Assembly: GCA_029262735.1 (NCBI GenBank)
Contig: JAJCYY010000019.1
Location: 62,001 to 126,000, forward strand
Direction of reading: 5' to 3'
DNA: 64,000 nucleotides
From: Chloroflexota bacterium
Lineage (GTDB): Bacteria > Chloroflexota > Dehalococcoidia > Lucifugimonadales > Lucifugimonadaceae
In this document: positions 18,528 through 26,445 of the stretch, piece by piece
How positions within the stretch are numbered: position 1 is the stretch's first letter
Layout: each line of letters starts with the position of its first letter
The notes under the pieces: model-generated
The model's database searches: none
Told to the model about the DNA's origin: nothing
The model's input: the letters and a program-made list of their open reading frames with translations, nothing else
Position numbers and translations under genes: made by a program

Positions 18528-19766
18528 CTATTGGTGAATGTCATCTTGCGTGGACTTCTCTGGCGAATATGCCGAGTCGACAACCGGCACAGCCAGTGCC
18601 GGATGCCGCTCTGAGACGATGCGCGCATAGTGCCAGAGCTGTCGGTCGAGGACTGTCTGTTCATCGAAATAGAGCTCGGCGCGCTCTCGGCCCTTCTCAC
18701 CCATGCTCCGGGCGAGTTCCGGTGAGTTCAGCACATCGACAATGGCCCTGCCAAGCGCCTCGGCATCTCGGACTGGCACAAGAAGACCAGTCTCGCCGTG
18801 GGACACCTCTTCACGACAGCCCCTGATGTCAGACGCGATCACCGGCTTGCCGGAGGCCATCGCCTCGATGATTGTCCGGGGCATGCCTTCTCGGTATGAC
18901 GGGAGGACGAACACATCGAACGCCTGCATCATCTCTTCAACGTCGTCGATGAATCCGGTGAACTTGACCCGGAACGGTAGATCCGCCGATGCGAGATATT
19001 CCTGCACCAGTCCCTGGGTCTCGCTATCCCTGTCACCGCCGGTCTTGTTATCACCGGCGATCAGGAGGACAAGGTTGGGAATGCGCTCGCTGGCCTGCCT
19101 CATGGCCTCTAGCAGCTCGAAGATTCCCTTCTCACGCACCAACCGGCCGACGTAACCGACAGCCAACTCACCTTCCTGAAGGCCGAACCTGGCGCGCACG
19201 GCGCTGTTGTCTTCCCGTGGCGTGAATCGGTTGATGTCTACACCGTTGCTAATCCATACAACTCGCTGTTGCGGTGCAATACGGTAGCGCACGGCAGCCT
19301 GGGCATCTTCGGTGCTCTGCGTGAACAGCAGGTCGGTGAAACGCCCCAGTATTCGTTCGAGCATTACGGTGACCCGCTTCGCCCAGGGCTTCATCAGGTC
19401 GTGAAAATAGAATCCGTGTGCCGTGTAGATAACCGTCGGCACTCCGGCCAGCTTTGCAGCCAGCCTGCCGACACCGGCCGCAACCGGAGTGTGCACGTGA
19501 ACGATGTCGTACTTTTCTTTACGCAGCAGCCTGTACAGCGCCCAGATTGCCTTAATCGTCTTGAACGGCGATAGTGAGCGACTCATCGGCAACGTGTGAA
19601 TCACGTAGCCTTGCTTTTTGAGACCCTGTGCAAACCGACCGTCCGCACACGCCGATTCGACGACGTAGCCGTTCGCCTTGAGATTGATTATCAGAGGCAA
19701 CAGCAGCTTATCGATGGTGATATCGCTGGCTGCTACCTGCAGAACGCGCACTTCACGCTGGGACAT
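18528..19766 (-). CDS. Glycosyltransferase family 4 (PglA-like position)
   Basis: A 412-residue GT4 with the N-terminal VLQVAASDITIDKLLLPLI opening, IVHVHTPVAAGVGRLAAKL, TAHGFYFH, and the E-x7-E motif in REGMPRTIIEAMASGKP. These blocks occur in GT4 enzymes that add the second sugar next to the initiating phosphoglycosyltransferase, as PglA does. The gene lies directly upstream of the PglC-like gene, 105 bases away, and its ATG at 19766 overlaps the end of the epimerase gene by 14 bases. The second-sugar role is inferred from neighbourhood. Confidence 0.9.
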   Translation of the reverse strand: MSQREVRVLQVAASDITIDKLLLPLIINLKANGYVVESACADGRFAQGLKKQGYVIHTLPMSRSLSPFKTIKAIWALYRLLRKEKYDIVHVHTPVAAGVGRLAAKLAGVPTVIYTAHGFYFHDLMKPWAKRVTVMLERILGRFTDLLFTQSTEDAQAAVRYRIAPQQRVVWISNGVDINRFTPREDNSAVRARFGLQEGELAVGYVGRLVREKGIFELLEAMRQASERIPNLVLLIAGDNKTGGDRDSETQGLVQEYLASADLPFRVKFTGFIDDVEEMMQAFDVFVLPSYREGMPRTIIEAMASGKPVIASDIRGCREEVSHGETGLLVPVRDAEALGRAIVDVLNSPELARSMGEKGRERAELYFDEQTVLDRQLWHYARIVSERHPALAVPVVDSAYSPEKSTQDDIHQ

Positions 19767-20706
19767 TGTTCAGCTCCGAGCTCCGGTACCAGTCGATGGT
19801 CCGTCTCAGTCCCTCTTCGACGGTTACTGCCGGTTGATAGTCCAGCAGGTCTGATGCCTTGCGGACATCTGCGTACGAGTCTCGAATGTCGCCTGTGCGC
19901 GGTTCTCCGTAGCTCGCCTCAATATGACTTTCGGTCAGGTCTTTCATCGTTTCGAGCAGAGCGTTCAGCGAAACTCGGCCACCGGCTGCGACGTTGAACG
20001 CCTCACCAGCTCCTTTTGTCGCCCGCATCGCCAGCATGTTCGCTTCGATCACGTTGTCGACGTATGTGAAGTCTCTTGTCTGTTCACCGTCACCAAAGAT
20101 TCCGGGAGAGAAACCTTCGAGAAGGGCGGCTGCGAATTTCGGAATCACGGCGGCGTAGATCGAATTCGGGGACTGCCGCGGACCGAAGACGTTGAAGTAG
20201 CGGAGCGCGTATGTTTCGAGTCCGTAGACCCGCTTGAACACACGGCAGTACAGCTCTGCGGTCAGTTTCGTCACTCCATAGGGGGAGCTGGGGACCGTCG
20301 GCATCTCCTCGTGCTTCGGCAGGGTCGGTGTGTCGCCGTATACAGATGAGGAGGATGCGTATACGAACCGCTTCACGCCCGCGTCCCGGGCAGCGACCAG
20401 CACGTTCAGTGTGCCGTTCACATTGACCTGGTTGCTCTTGATCGGGTCTTCCACCGACCTCGAGACGGACCCCAGTGCGGCCTCGTGGAACACAACCTCA
20501 GCGCCATTTACGGCACGTTCCAGCGCCGAGCCGTCGAGGATGTCGCCCTCTATCAGCTCGATCTTGCTCTCAACATGTCTCAGGTTTGTGGGGTCGCCGG
20601 TGCTGAGATCGTCGAGCACCGTGACCTCGAACCCTTCACTCAGGAGGCGGTCGACTATGTGGGAGCCGATGAATCCTGCTCCGCCGGTTACAAGCGCCTT
20701 GCTCAT
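19753..20706 (-). CDS. NAD-dependent nucleotide-sugar 4-epimerase (SDR)
   Basis: A 317-residue extended SDR. The NAD-binding motif is VTGGAGFIGSHIVDRLL, and the catalytic triad is visible as SSSSVYG with SPYGVTKLTAELYC (Y-x3-K). RYFNVFGPRQ is typical of UDP-hexose/UDP-HexNAc 4-epimerases (GalE/WbpP/Gne). It would supply UDP-galactose or UDP-GalNAc for the next glycosyltransferase. It is the first structural gene after the NusG-like regulator, and its end overlaps the GT4 start by 14 bases. The exact substrate cannot be decided by eye. Confidence 0.9.
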   Translation of the reverse strand: MSKALVTGGAGFIGSHIVDRLLSEGFEVTVLDDLSTGDPTNLRHVESKIELIEGDILDGSALERAVNGAEVVFHEAALGSVSRSVEDPIKSNQVNVNGTLNVLVAARDAGVKRFVYASSSSVYGDTPTLPKHEEMPTVPSSPYGVTKLTAELYCRVFKRVYGLETYALRYFNVFGPRQSPNSIYAAVIPKFAAALLEGFSPGIFGDGEQTRDFTYVDNVIEANMLAMRATKGAGEAFNVAAGGRVSLNALLETMKDLTESHIEASYGEPRTGDIRDSYADVRKASDLLDYQPAVTVEEGLRRTIDWYRSSELNNVPA

Positions 20707-21007
20707 TCAGTAGTCACTTTCAGTTCTTGCTTTTAGTCGTCACGAATGAAACTGGAGTCCGATCGTTCAGCACGAATTGCGGCCGGGATCGGAGTCAACT
20801 TTGATCAGGTCCGCCGGGTGTCTGCCGATTGAGCGAATTCGCAGGCTCTTGCGGCAGGCGGCGGTAGAGAAGATCCCGATCGGTATCAAGCGTTCGATAC
20901 GGAAGATTCGGGCATGCTGCCGCACTCCGACGTTTCCCGGAGTTCAGATTCGGACATTAACTTTCAGCCGCTCACCCAGGGCGGCTTAAAACGAGGGGAG
21001 GACGGGC
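20707..21007. other. Non-coding gap between antiterminator gene and epimerase
   Basis: A 301-bp gap inside the minus-strand operon with no convincing gene. It contains an imperfect dyad around 20872-20887 centred on a GATC and the 8-mer GGCGGTAG at 20860-20867 on the plus strand. As the first untranslated stretch after the NusG-like gene it is a candidate recruitment or processing region, but no specific site can be assigned. Confidence 0.4.
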
Positions 21008-21532
21008 CTAGCCGGCTTCGAGACCGAAGCGGCGGCGCCATGAGCCCTTTGCAGCTTCAATATCCAGATCAGATAGTTCGACCGAGGCGATGCCTGAAAC
21101 AGAGTTCAGGAGCACCAGGCATCGGTCGCGTGAGGACAGATATCCATTGAACACAGCTTCGAATCCGCTGAACGGTCCGTCGACTATCGCAACGGAGTCG
21201 CCGGGGTTGAATCGCTTGGAGACCATCCCGTCGTTCCAGCGTCGGGTCTTCTGCTGAAGGTATTCGATCAGCGAGTCCGGCATCGTCGCCAGCCCACCGG
21301 CTTCGGTGAGGAAGTACGACAGGCCCGGCGCCCAGCGTATTGCCTGCCATTCCGGTGCCCTGGGATCAAAACGGCAAAAGACATAGGTGTTGAAGAGAGG
21401 CTCGAAGCTGCCGTCGGACTTGCCGTGTTTACGAATTTCGGGGTAGTAGGTCTCGACGTCCCACCGGCTCAAGCTCTCGATCAAGAGCTTGGCTTTTCTG
21501 GACTGGCTTTTTGCTACATACCAACTTGTCAT
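21008..21532 (-). CDS. NusG/RfaH/LoaP-type specialised transcription antiterminator
   Basis: A 174-residue NusG paralogue. The N-terminal NGN domain opens SWYVAKSQSRKAKLLIESL and contains YYPEIRKH and FNTYVFCRFDP; the C-terminal KOW region is FNPGDSVAIVDGPFSGFEAVF, the usual GxxVxIxxGPFxG core. Operon-specific NusG paralogues (RfaH, LoaP, UpxY, TaA) sit at the head of long polysaccharide or antibiotic operons and suppress termination within them. Here it heads a ~21-kb operon of at least 18 genes. The ATG at 21532 is chosen because GAGG lies six bases upstream; a TTG two codons earlier overlaps that site. Confidence 0.9.
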   Translation of the reverse strand: MTSWYVAKSQSRKAKLLIESLSRWDVETYYPEIRKHGKSDGSFEPLFNTYVFCRFDPRAPEWQAIRWAPGLSYFLTEAGGLATMPDSLIEYLQQKTRRWNDGMVSKRFNPGDSVAIVDGPFSGFEAVFNGYLSSRDRCLVLLNSVSGIASVELSDLDIEAAKGSWRRRFGLEAG

Positions 21533-21914
21533 CTTCAACCTCGCAGACTCATCGAGTTTCGCGAATGGCTCTGAACAGGGACTTTAGAACTGATGCCTTA
21601 CCCGCTCGTTACTACGGATGCTCTTTAAGTCATCGATGGAACATATTCACGGACCTCGGGTCCATTACGGTCTTGTGGACAAGCATTCGATCTGATCTGC
21701 CAGTGCTGTGAAATTCAGTGAAAAAGAGCAGGCTCCCGCACCGAAATCACCATGTGGCTTCAGTTGATCGCCTGTTATTTGCACCCCTGGCCGACGGTGT
21801 TTTCGAACTCCGCCGACCTTCGCCCCGTTGCACGGTCCATGTGCAGAATGCCGCAACTGGATACCGTCGCTGAGGAACGATAACTGAGATTGCAGTCAGT
21901 TGTATGTAAAAGTG

Positions 21915-21944
21915 TGTTGACCAGCGGTTAATAAAGTGTCAACA
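21915..21944. promoter_or_regulatory. Inverted repeat in the polysaccharide operon leader
   Basis: Perfect 7-bp arms TGTTGAC (21915-21921) and GTCAACA (21938-21944) are separated by 16 AT-rich bases. The right arm read on the minus strand gives TTGACA, a consensus -35 hexamer, but no good -10 lies at normal distance. The site is about 390 bases upstream of the antiterminator start. It could be a repressor/activator operator or an RNA stem. Confidence 0.35.
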
Positions 21945-22441
21945 AAAGGGTCACCGCTTGAAGGCCGATCTGTACGCACTGGCGGGCTGACCGGCGCATT
22001 GGAGAGGCTACTGGGCGAGATGGCGGCAGAAGCCCCCAATCCGGTCGAAAGCAGTGGGGTCCCTAAAGAGTTCGCCGCCCATGGTATACGCGTCTCGGCG
22101 CTTTGTTCACTTATTGATGGCGTATCTGTGAGCGAGTGTCTAGATCAACCCCTGGCAGATCGGTTGCGGGCACCACATAAGCCTGTAGAAGCTCGTTTTT
22201 GTTCACGGACAGGGAGCTTGAGGTTCAGGCTGCTCCGCTGTTCTGTCGGCTGCCGGTATGCGAGTGAAACCGGAGCCTGAAGGCTCTGGGCCTGTTCACG
22301 CGGTCAGGTCACTCGTTCTGTGATGCGGATGTCTATCTGGGACTTCACGAGCAGCACGCTCGAATTCGTCTGTCTCAGACTTGGACGGGGTGTTTGCCGT
22401 TCTGAGAACGAGAAGCGATCTTGCCTTACAACGGAGTGATC

Positions 22442-22456
22442 CGACGATAAACGTCG
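22442..22456 (-). terminator. Hairpin directly after the di-heme oxidoreductase stop
   Basis: CGACG-ATAAA-CGTCG forms a 5-bp stem with a 5-base loop starting at the base after the TAA stop. There is no U run, so termination efficiency is doubtful. Confidence 0.35.
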
Positions 22457-24055
22457 TTACAGCGCGTTGAGGAATGCGATGAGCGCCTCGCGCTCCTCAG
22501 ACGAAAGGCTCTTGAAGACATCACGAGACTCTTCGCCTTCGCCGCCATGCCAGAGAATCGCTTCAGTCAGGTTCCTGGCACGGCCATCGTGCATGAACCG
22601 GGTGTGACCGTTCACAGTCTCCACCAGCCCGATGCCCCACAACGGTGCTGTGCGCCATTCAGTGCCGTTCGCCGCGAACTCCGGCCTGTTGTCGGCCAGG
22701 TCTTCACCCATGTCGTGCAACAGAAGGTCTGTGTAGGGGAATATGGTCTGGTTGGAGACTGCGCTGACGTCATGCTCGCCGGTTTCCTGCCGGGGCGTGT
22801 GACATGACGAACAGCCGCTGGAGAGGAAAAGCTCGGCGCCACTTCTCACCTGCGGGTCGTCTATGTTCCTCATAGCAGGCACCGCCAGCGTCTGGGTGAA
22901 CAGGGTTATGTCCAGCACTCTGTTGCCGGCCAGGTCCGTTGTTTTGCCGATGTCTGCAAGGTTGTGGCAGTCGGTCTGCGGATCGGTACATTCCTCGACA
23001 GGATAGAGCGACGAAGTGATTCCGAGGTCGCCATTGAACGCAGCTGCGGCCTGCTGCACGGCCTCCGGCTGCCCCGCCTTCCACCCGAATCTGCCGATAT
23101 CGATCTGTCCAGTGCGGCGGTTGGGCACCATGTTCACCCGCCCTGAGATACCGTCGCCGTCGGCGTCGTCAGGGTCGGTCATGGCAAGCAGGACCTCATC
23201 TGGGATGGCCTCAAGCAGACCCATGCCAATCATGGCCGGGGCAACCCGCGGGGACATCATGATTTCCGGGTGAAGCGGTCCGTACGCCAGGTCTTCGAGC
23301 GCGTACACAGGCTTCAGCAGCGTGTACGGGGTGCCGTCCGCAAACTGACCGGTGATCTTCAGATGGTTGATCTGGATGACGCCCTCAGGCTCGACATCCG
23401 AGATTGAATCGTCCTGGAACTGTCCTCCGTAGTTCGGGTCATTTACCGGACCGGCAGAACCAGGGACCGACAGCCTCATCAATAGTCCGTCCGCGGGTTT
23501 GCCTGGATTTAGAGGGGGCTGCGCGCGCCCGTTATTCACATGGCAGGAGCTGCAGGCGCGGGCGTTCAGAAGAGGGCCAAGTCCGGTTTTAGGCGTCCAG
23601 TTCTCCAGGAAAAGCGCCTCACCAATCCTGAGGCTCGAGATGTCGGAGTCAGCCAGGTTGGGAGCTGGAAGTACGAAGGCGTCTCCCTGGGAGAGAAAAA
23701 CCGTTGTTTCGCCGCCAAGCAACTGAACCAGGATGTCGTCGGCGCTCAAGGTCGGCTCAACGGGCGCTGCGGTGATTGTCGGCCTGATCCCGGTAGCAGT
23801 GGCTGTCGGCCGAACGTCGGTTGCGGTGGCCGTTGACTGGATCTGTGTGGCGGTGGGTTGCAGATCAGCGTTGGTAGCGGTTGGATCTACCTTGTCGGGG
23901 CCAGACGAGGAGCAGGCGATGGCTGCGACGACAATCAAGGTAGACAGCCCGACCACGACCGTCCAACCGCGTGCCGTCCTGATCCAGTCTGTGAACGAGA
24001 ACGTTCGCAACGCCCTTTGAGGGGATCCGGGTCCCTGTTGTCGATTCAAAGCCAA
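22457..24055 (-). CDS. Di-heme oxidoreductase family lipoprotein (COG3488-like)
   Basis: About 532 residues. The N-terminus has a hydrophobic segment ending in a lipobox (VVAAIAC around residue 48), followed by a Thr/Ala/Pro-rich linker with repeated PTAT units (about residues 55-105), typical of extracellular Chloroflexota lipoproteins. Two haem c sites follow: CSSCH at about residue 163 and CSSCH at about residue 415, with GRFGWKAGQ between them and HDGRARNLTEAILWHGGE near the end, as in the di-heme oxidoreductase/thiol oxidoreductase family. It probably transfers electrons outside the membrane; its partner is unknown. The start is uncertain (TTG 24055, or a later TTG). Confidence 0.85.
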   Translation of the reverse strand: MALNRQQGPGSPQRALRTFSFTDWIRTARGWTVVVGLSTLIVVAAIACSSSGPDKVDPTATNADLQPTATQIQSTATATDVRPTATATGIRPTITAAPVEPTLSADDILVQLLGGETTVFLSQGDAFVLPAPNLADSDISSLRIGEALFLENWTPKTGLGPLLNARACSSCHVNNGRAQPPLNPGKPADGLLMRLSVPGSAGPVNDPNYGGQFQDDSISDVEPEGVIQINHLKITGQFADGTPYTLLKPVYALEDLAYGPLHPEIMMSPRVAPAMIGMGLLEAIPDEVLLAMTDPDDADGDGISGRVNMVPNRRTGQIDIGRFGWKAGQPEAVQQAAAAFNGDLGITSSLYPVEECTDPQTDCHNLADIGKTTDLAGNRVLDITLFTQTLAVPAMRNIDDPQVRSGAELFLSSGCSSCHTPRQETGEHDVSAVSNQTIFPYTDLLLHDMGEDLADNRPEFAANGTEWRTAPLWGIGLVETVNGHTRFMHDGRARNLTEAILWHGGEGEESRDVFKSLSSEEREALIAFLNAL

Positions 24056-24343
24056 TTTGCCACTTCGATCCCAGATAGAGTCCAGATTGGGCCCAAATTG
24101 GTGAGGTATGTTTTCGGAGTCGAATCAGTGCCCCGGCGGTCCCGGTGCGGATTCATTCTGTGCAGCTGGCGACGTTACCGGGAGTCGATGTGGACCGTAG
24201 GTCCACCGGGAAGCCCGACATAACTTACGATACCAATGTTCTGGATGAATCAGAATGGATATTTGGTACCAAATTTAGGACGGGTAAGTACCTTGCCGGC
24301 GCCATTCAACGCGGCGTCCGGTCACAGGCGCATCGAGACGCGG
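24056..24343. other. Intergenic gap with palindrome, upstream of di-heme oxidoreductase
   Basis: This 288-bp gap separates the membrane sensor-domain gene from the di-heme oxidoreductase gene, both on the minus strand. No gene is seen. The only clear structure is the 14-bp palindrome listed at 24261-24274. Confidence 0.4.
24261..24274. promoter_or_regulatory. 14-bp perfect palindrome ATTTGGTACCAAAT
   Basis: A perfect two-fold symmetric site about 205 bases upstream of the di-heme oxidoreductase start. It lies in a locally AT-rich stretch and could bind a dimeric regulator. It may equally be part of the 3' region of the upstream sensor-domain gene. Confidence 0.35.
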
Positions 24344-25009
24344 TCAGGCCACAGCGGCAACTCGCTTCACGTGCGAACCAAGCATGAAGCGAGCAAACTG
24401 GGCCATGAGCGTCGCTTCCAGGTTCAGGAGGTGCGGAGTCACAAACACTGCCAGCAGGCCGATTGGCAGGAAGATCACCGCTTCTCCAAAGGTGTCTATG
24501 TCCCATGAGCCGATGCTGTTATCGGTCCACCGGTACCAGATGAACAGCGTTGTCAGCGACCACGAGACCGACAGGGTGACAACTACCGATACAAATGCTG
24601 CGATACCCAGTGGAAACTTGGCGAACAGGTAGACGATTCCGGTCCATGTGGTCATGTCGCCCAACTGCACCTTCAGTCGACGCCACGCCGAGACGAATAT
24701 CCGCTCACCCGCGCCAAGGTTGTTGAGATTGGACTCAGCTCCATTGTCTTTATTGCGCGGTGCGACCGGTATTTCGATGTCCAGTAGCTCCGATGTGAGA
24801 GTGCGCTCAAATTTTGTCAGCAGGATGGACACCTCGAGCACGAAGAGCAGAATTAGGAGGCCAACCCAGATGATGATTGTGCCAAAGCCAACTGAGAATC
24901 CGGTGACCAGGAAGACAAAGTAGCCGATGCCGAGCGGGAAGCTGAACAGCAGGTAGAGCGTGTTGAGATACGTTTGTGGTTTGAGGTAGACGCCGAATAC
25001 GTTGCTCAT
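24344..25009 (-). CDS. Membrane sensor-domain-containing protein
   Basis: About 221 residues with two repeated halves, each containing a pair of hydrophobic helices: LYLLFSFPLGIGYFVFLVTG and a following segment near residues 20-70, then IVYLFAKFPLGIAAFVSVVV and a following segment near residues 125-200. The FxFPLG motif in each half matches the putative sensor domain found alone or at the N-terminus of actinobacterial and Chloroflexota histidine kinases. No kinase or output domain is present. ATG 25009 is preferred because the conserved family start follows directly; ATG 25045 would add 12 residues. Confidence 0.75.
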   Translation of the reverse strand: MSNVFGVYLKPQTYLNTLYLLFSFPLGIGYFVFLVTGFSVGFGTIIIWVGLLILLFVLEVSILLTKFERTLTSELLDIEIPVAPRNKDNGAESNLNNLGAGERIFVSAWRRLKVQLGDMTTWTGIVYLFAKFPLGIAAFVSVVVTLSVSWSLTTLFIWYRWTDNSIGSWDIDTFGEAVIFLPIGLLAVFVTPHLLNLEATLMAQFARFMLGSHVKRVAAVA

Positions 25010-25671
25010 ATCAATCGATCCCTCTCTGTGCTGTGTACGAACCATAGAGGCCTGCTTGATCGCGACAGGATACGCCAGTCCATGTCAATATGGATTTGCC
25101 TGTTATGAAGGCGCTGCGAATCGGGGCCGTTGAGTCAACCGTCTGCTGGGAAGGCCGGGGTGGGTATTCGCATGGTCGCGGTTCGGTGGCACAGGTTGTG
25201 GGTGTGCGGCAGATACTTTATCGAGGGCTCAGAGAGAGGCTCAGGCGGTGACCCCAACGAGCCATCCCACGTTAACCCCTCGCTCTATTGGCAAACGCCT
25301 GTGAAGAATATGATCGAATGCGGTTGGCAATCTCGCAGTCATCCCGAAGGGGCGGCGTGAGGTTGTCGTTGGGATGGTTTCTGGTTGGATTAGCGGTTGG
25401 AGAGGCAGCGAATCTGCCTCAATCGGCAGTACTCGGCGGAGTTCACTGTTCACAACTTATTCGCGCAGGTGAGACGGAGAGTTCATTCACACTTGAAAAG
25501 ACGAGGCTACGCTGAATCGTTGGACAGATATCATCGATTCAGCGTGATCGGTCTAGCCAGTTCGAGCAGAAATTTACGACGACCCAATTTTCTTGACCGG
25601 GGCCATATTGGCCCTGAACGGACAGAATCCTGCGCAGTGTGGGCACCAATGGCGCTACTAAGGGGATTGAT
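25010..25671. other. 662-bp divergent promoter region
   Basis: The gap between the minus-strand sensor-domain gene and the plus-strand sugar operon holds no supported gene. It must contain the promoters of both units. A GGGCCA-TAT-TGGCCC hairpin/palindrome is at 25600-25614, 58 bases before the cytidylyltransferase start. No confident -35/-10 pair was seen. Confidence 0.45.
25600..25614 (+). promoter_or_regulatory. Palindromic hairpin in leader of the CDP-sugar operon
   Basis: Perfect 6-bp arms GGGCCA and TGGCCC with a TAT loop, in the 5' leader 58 bases before the first gene. It could be an operator or a leader RNA hairpin. Confidence 0.35.
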
Positions 25672-26445
25672 ATGAAGGTTGCAATACTTGCCGGCGGCGT
25701 GGGCACTCGGCTTTCGGAAGAGACCGAAATCAAGCCGAAGCCGATGGTCGAGATTGGAGAACGTCCAATCCTCTGGCACATAATGAAGATCTACTCTCAC
25801 TACGGCTTCAACGAGTTCGTAGTGGCTCTTGGGTACAAGGGCGAGTACATCAAGCGGTACATGATGGACCGTTCGATGATGAACAGTGATCTGACTGTTC
25901 GACTGGGCACAGGTGATGTGACAAAGCATGCCTGCCAGCAAGCGGAAGAGGACTGGGTCGTGGACCTGGTCGAGACCGGTCAGTTGACGAACACTGGCGG
26001 TCGTATCAAGAAGCTGACTCCCTGGGTTGGAAACGAAACCTTCATGCTTACCTGGGGTGACGGTGTTGCAGATGTGAATATTCCAGAGCTACTGGCCTTT
26101 CACAAGGCGCACGGCAAGCTGGCCACGGTAACCGCCGTTCGGCCCCCGGCTCGCTTCGGACACCTTGTATTTGAAGGTGACCAGGTTGCGGAGTTCTCCG
26201 AGAAGCCCCAGACCGGCGAGGGCTGGATCAACGGCGCCTTCTTCGTACTTGAGCCTGAGGTAATGAACTACATCGAGGGAGACGACACGCTGTTCGAGAA
26301 GGAGCCTCTCGAAGGACTGGCCAGAGACGGGCAGTTGATGGCTTACAAGCACGATTCCTTCTGGCAGTGCATGGACACGCTAAGAGACAAAGTACGGCTC
26401 GAGAGCCTGTGGGCAGAGAACCCGCCCTGGAAGGTATGGCAATAA
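25672..26445 (+). CDS. rfbF: Glucose-1-phosphate cytidylyltransferase
   Basis: A 257-residue nucleotidyltransferase that makes CDP-glucose from CTP and glucose-1-phosphate. It starts MKVAILAGGVGTRLSEETE with KPKPMVEIGERPILWHIMK, the RfbF form of the nucleotide-binding loop (GxGTRL and KPM), followed by TWGDGVADV and the RPPARFGHL and GWINGAFFVL segments. ATG 25672 is chosen because AGGGG lies six bases upstream and the family begins exactly here; the frame is open further upstream. It is the first gene of a plus-strand sugar operon and overlaps the next gene by one base (TAATG). Confidence 0.95.
   Translation: MKVAILAGGVGTRLSEETEIKPKPMVEIGERPILWHIMKIYSHYGFNEFVVALGYKGEYIKRYMMDRSMMNSDLTVRLGTGDVTKHACQQAEEDWVVDLVETGQLTNTGGRIKKLTPWVGNETFMLTWGDGVADVNIPELLAFHKAHGKLATVTAVRPPARFGHLVFEGDQVAEFSEKPQTGEGWINGAFFVLEPEVMNYIEGDDTLFEKEPLEGLARDGQLMAYKHDSFWQCMDTLRDKVRLESLWAENPPWKVWQ

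Larger units (their letters stand above)
21533..22456. other. 924-bp non-coding leader of the polysaccharide operon
   Basis: No convincing gene in either strand; open frames are short and lack domain signals. It should hold the promoter of the NusG-headed operon. Structures seen are an inverted repeat at 21915-21944, a GGACC-TCG-GGTCC hairpin at 21651-21663, a GAGCC-TGAA-GGCTC hairpin near 22273-22286, and a hairpin immediately after the di-heme oxidoreductase stop. A clear sigma-70 promoter with proper spacing was not found. Confidence 0.5.

Noticed and set aside
20860-20867. GGCGGTAG, the core of the RfaH ops element, near the antiterminator gene
   Set aside because: It is on the plus strand, while the operon is transcribed on the minus strand, and one 8-mer match is expected by chance.
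21936-22280. Plus-strand open frame of 114 codons in the operon leader
   Set aside because: It has no ribosome site, no domain and atypical composition; more likely non-coding leader.
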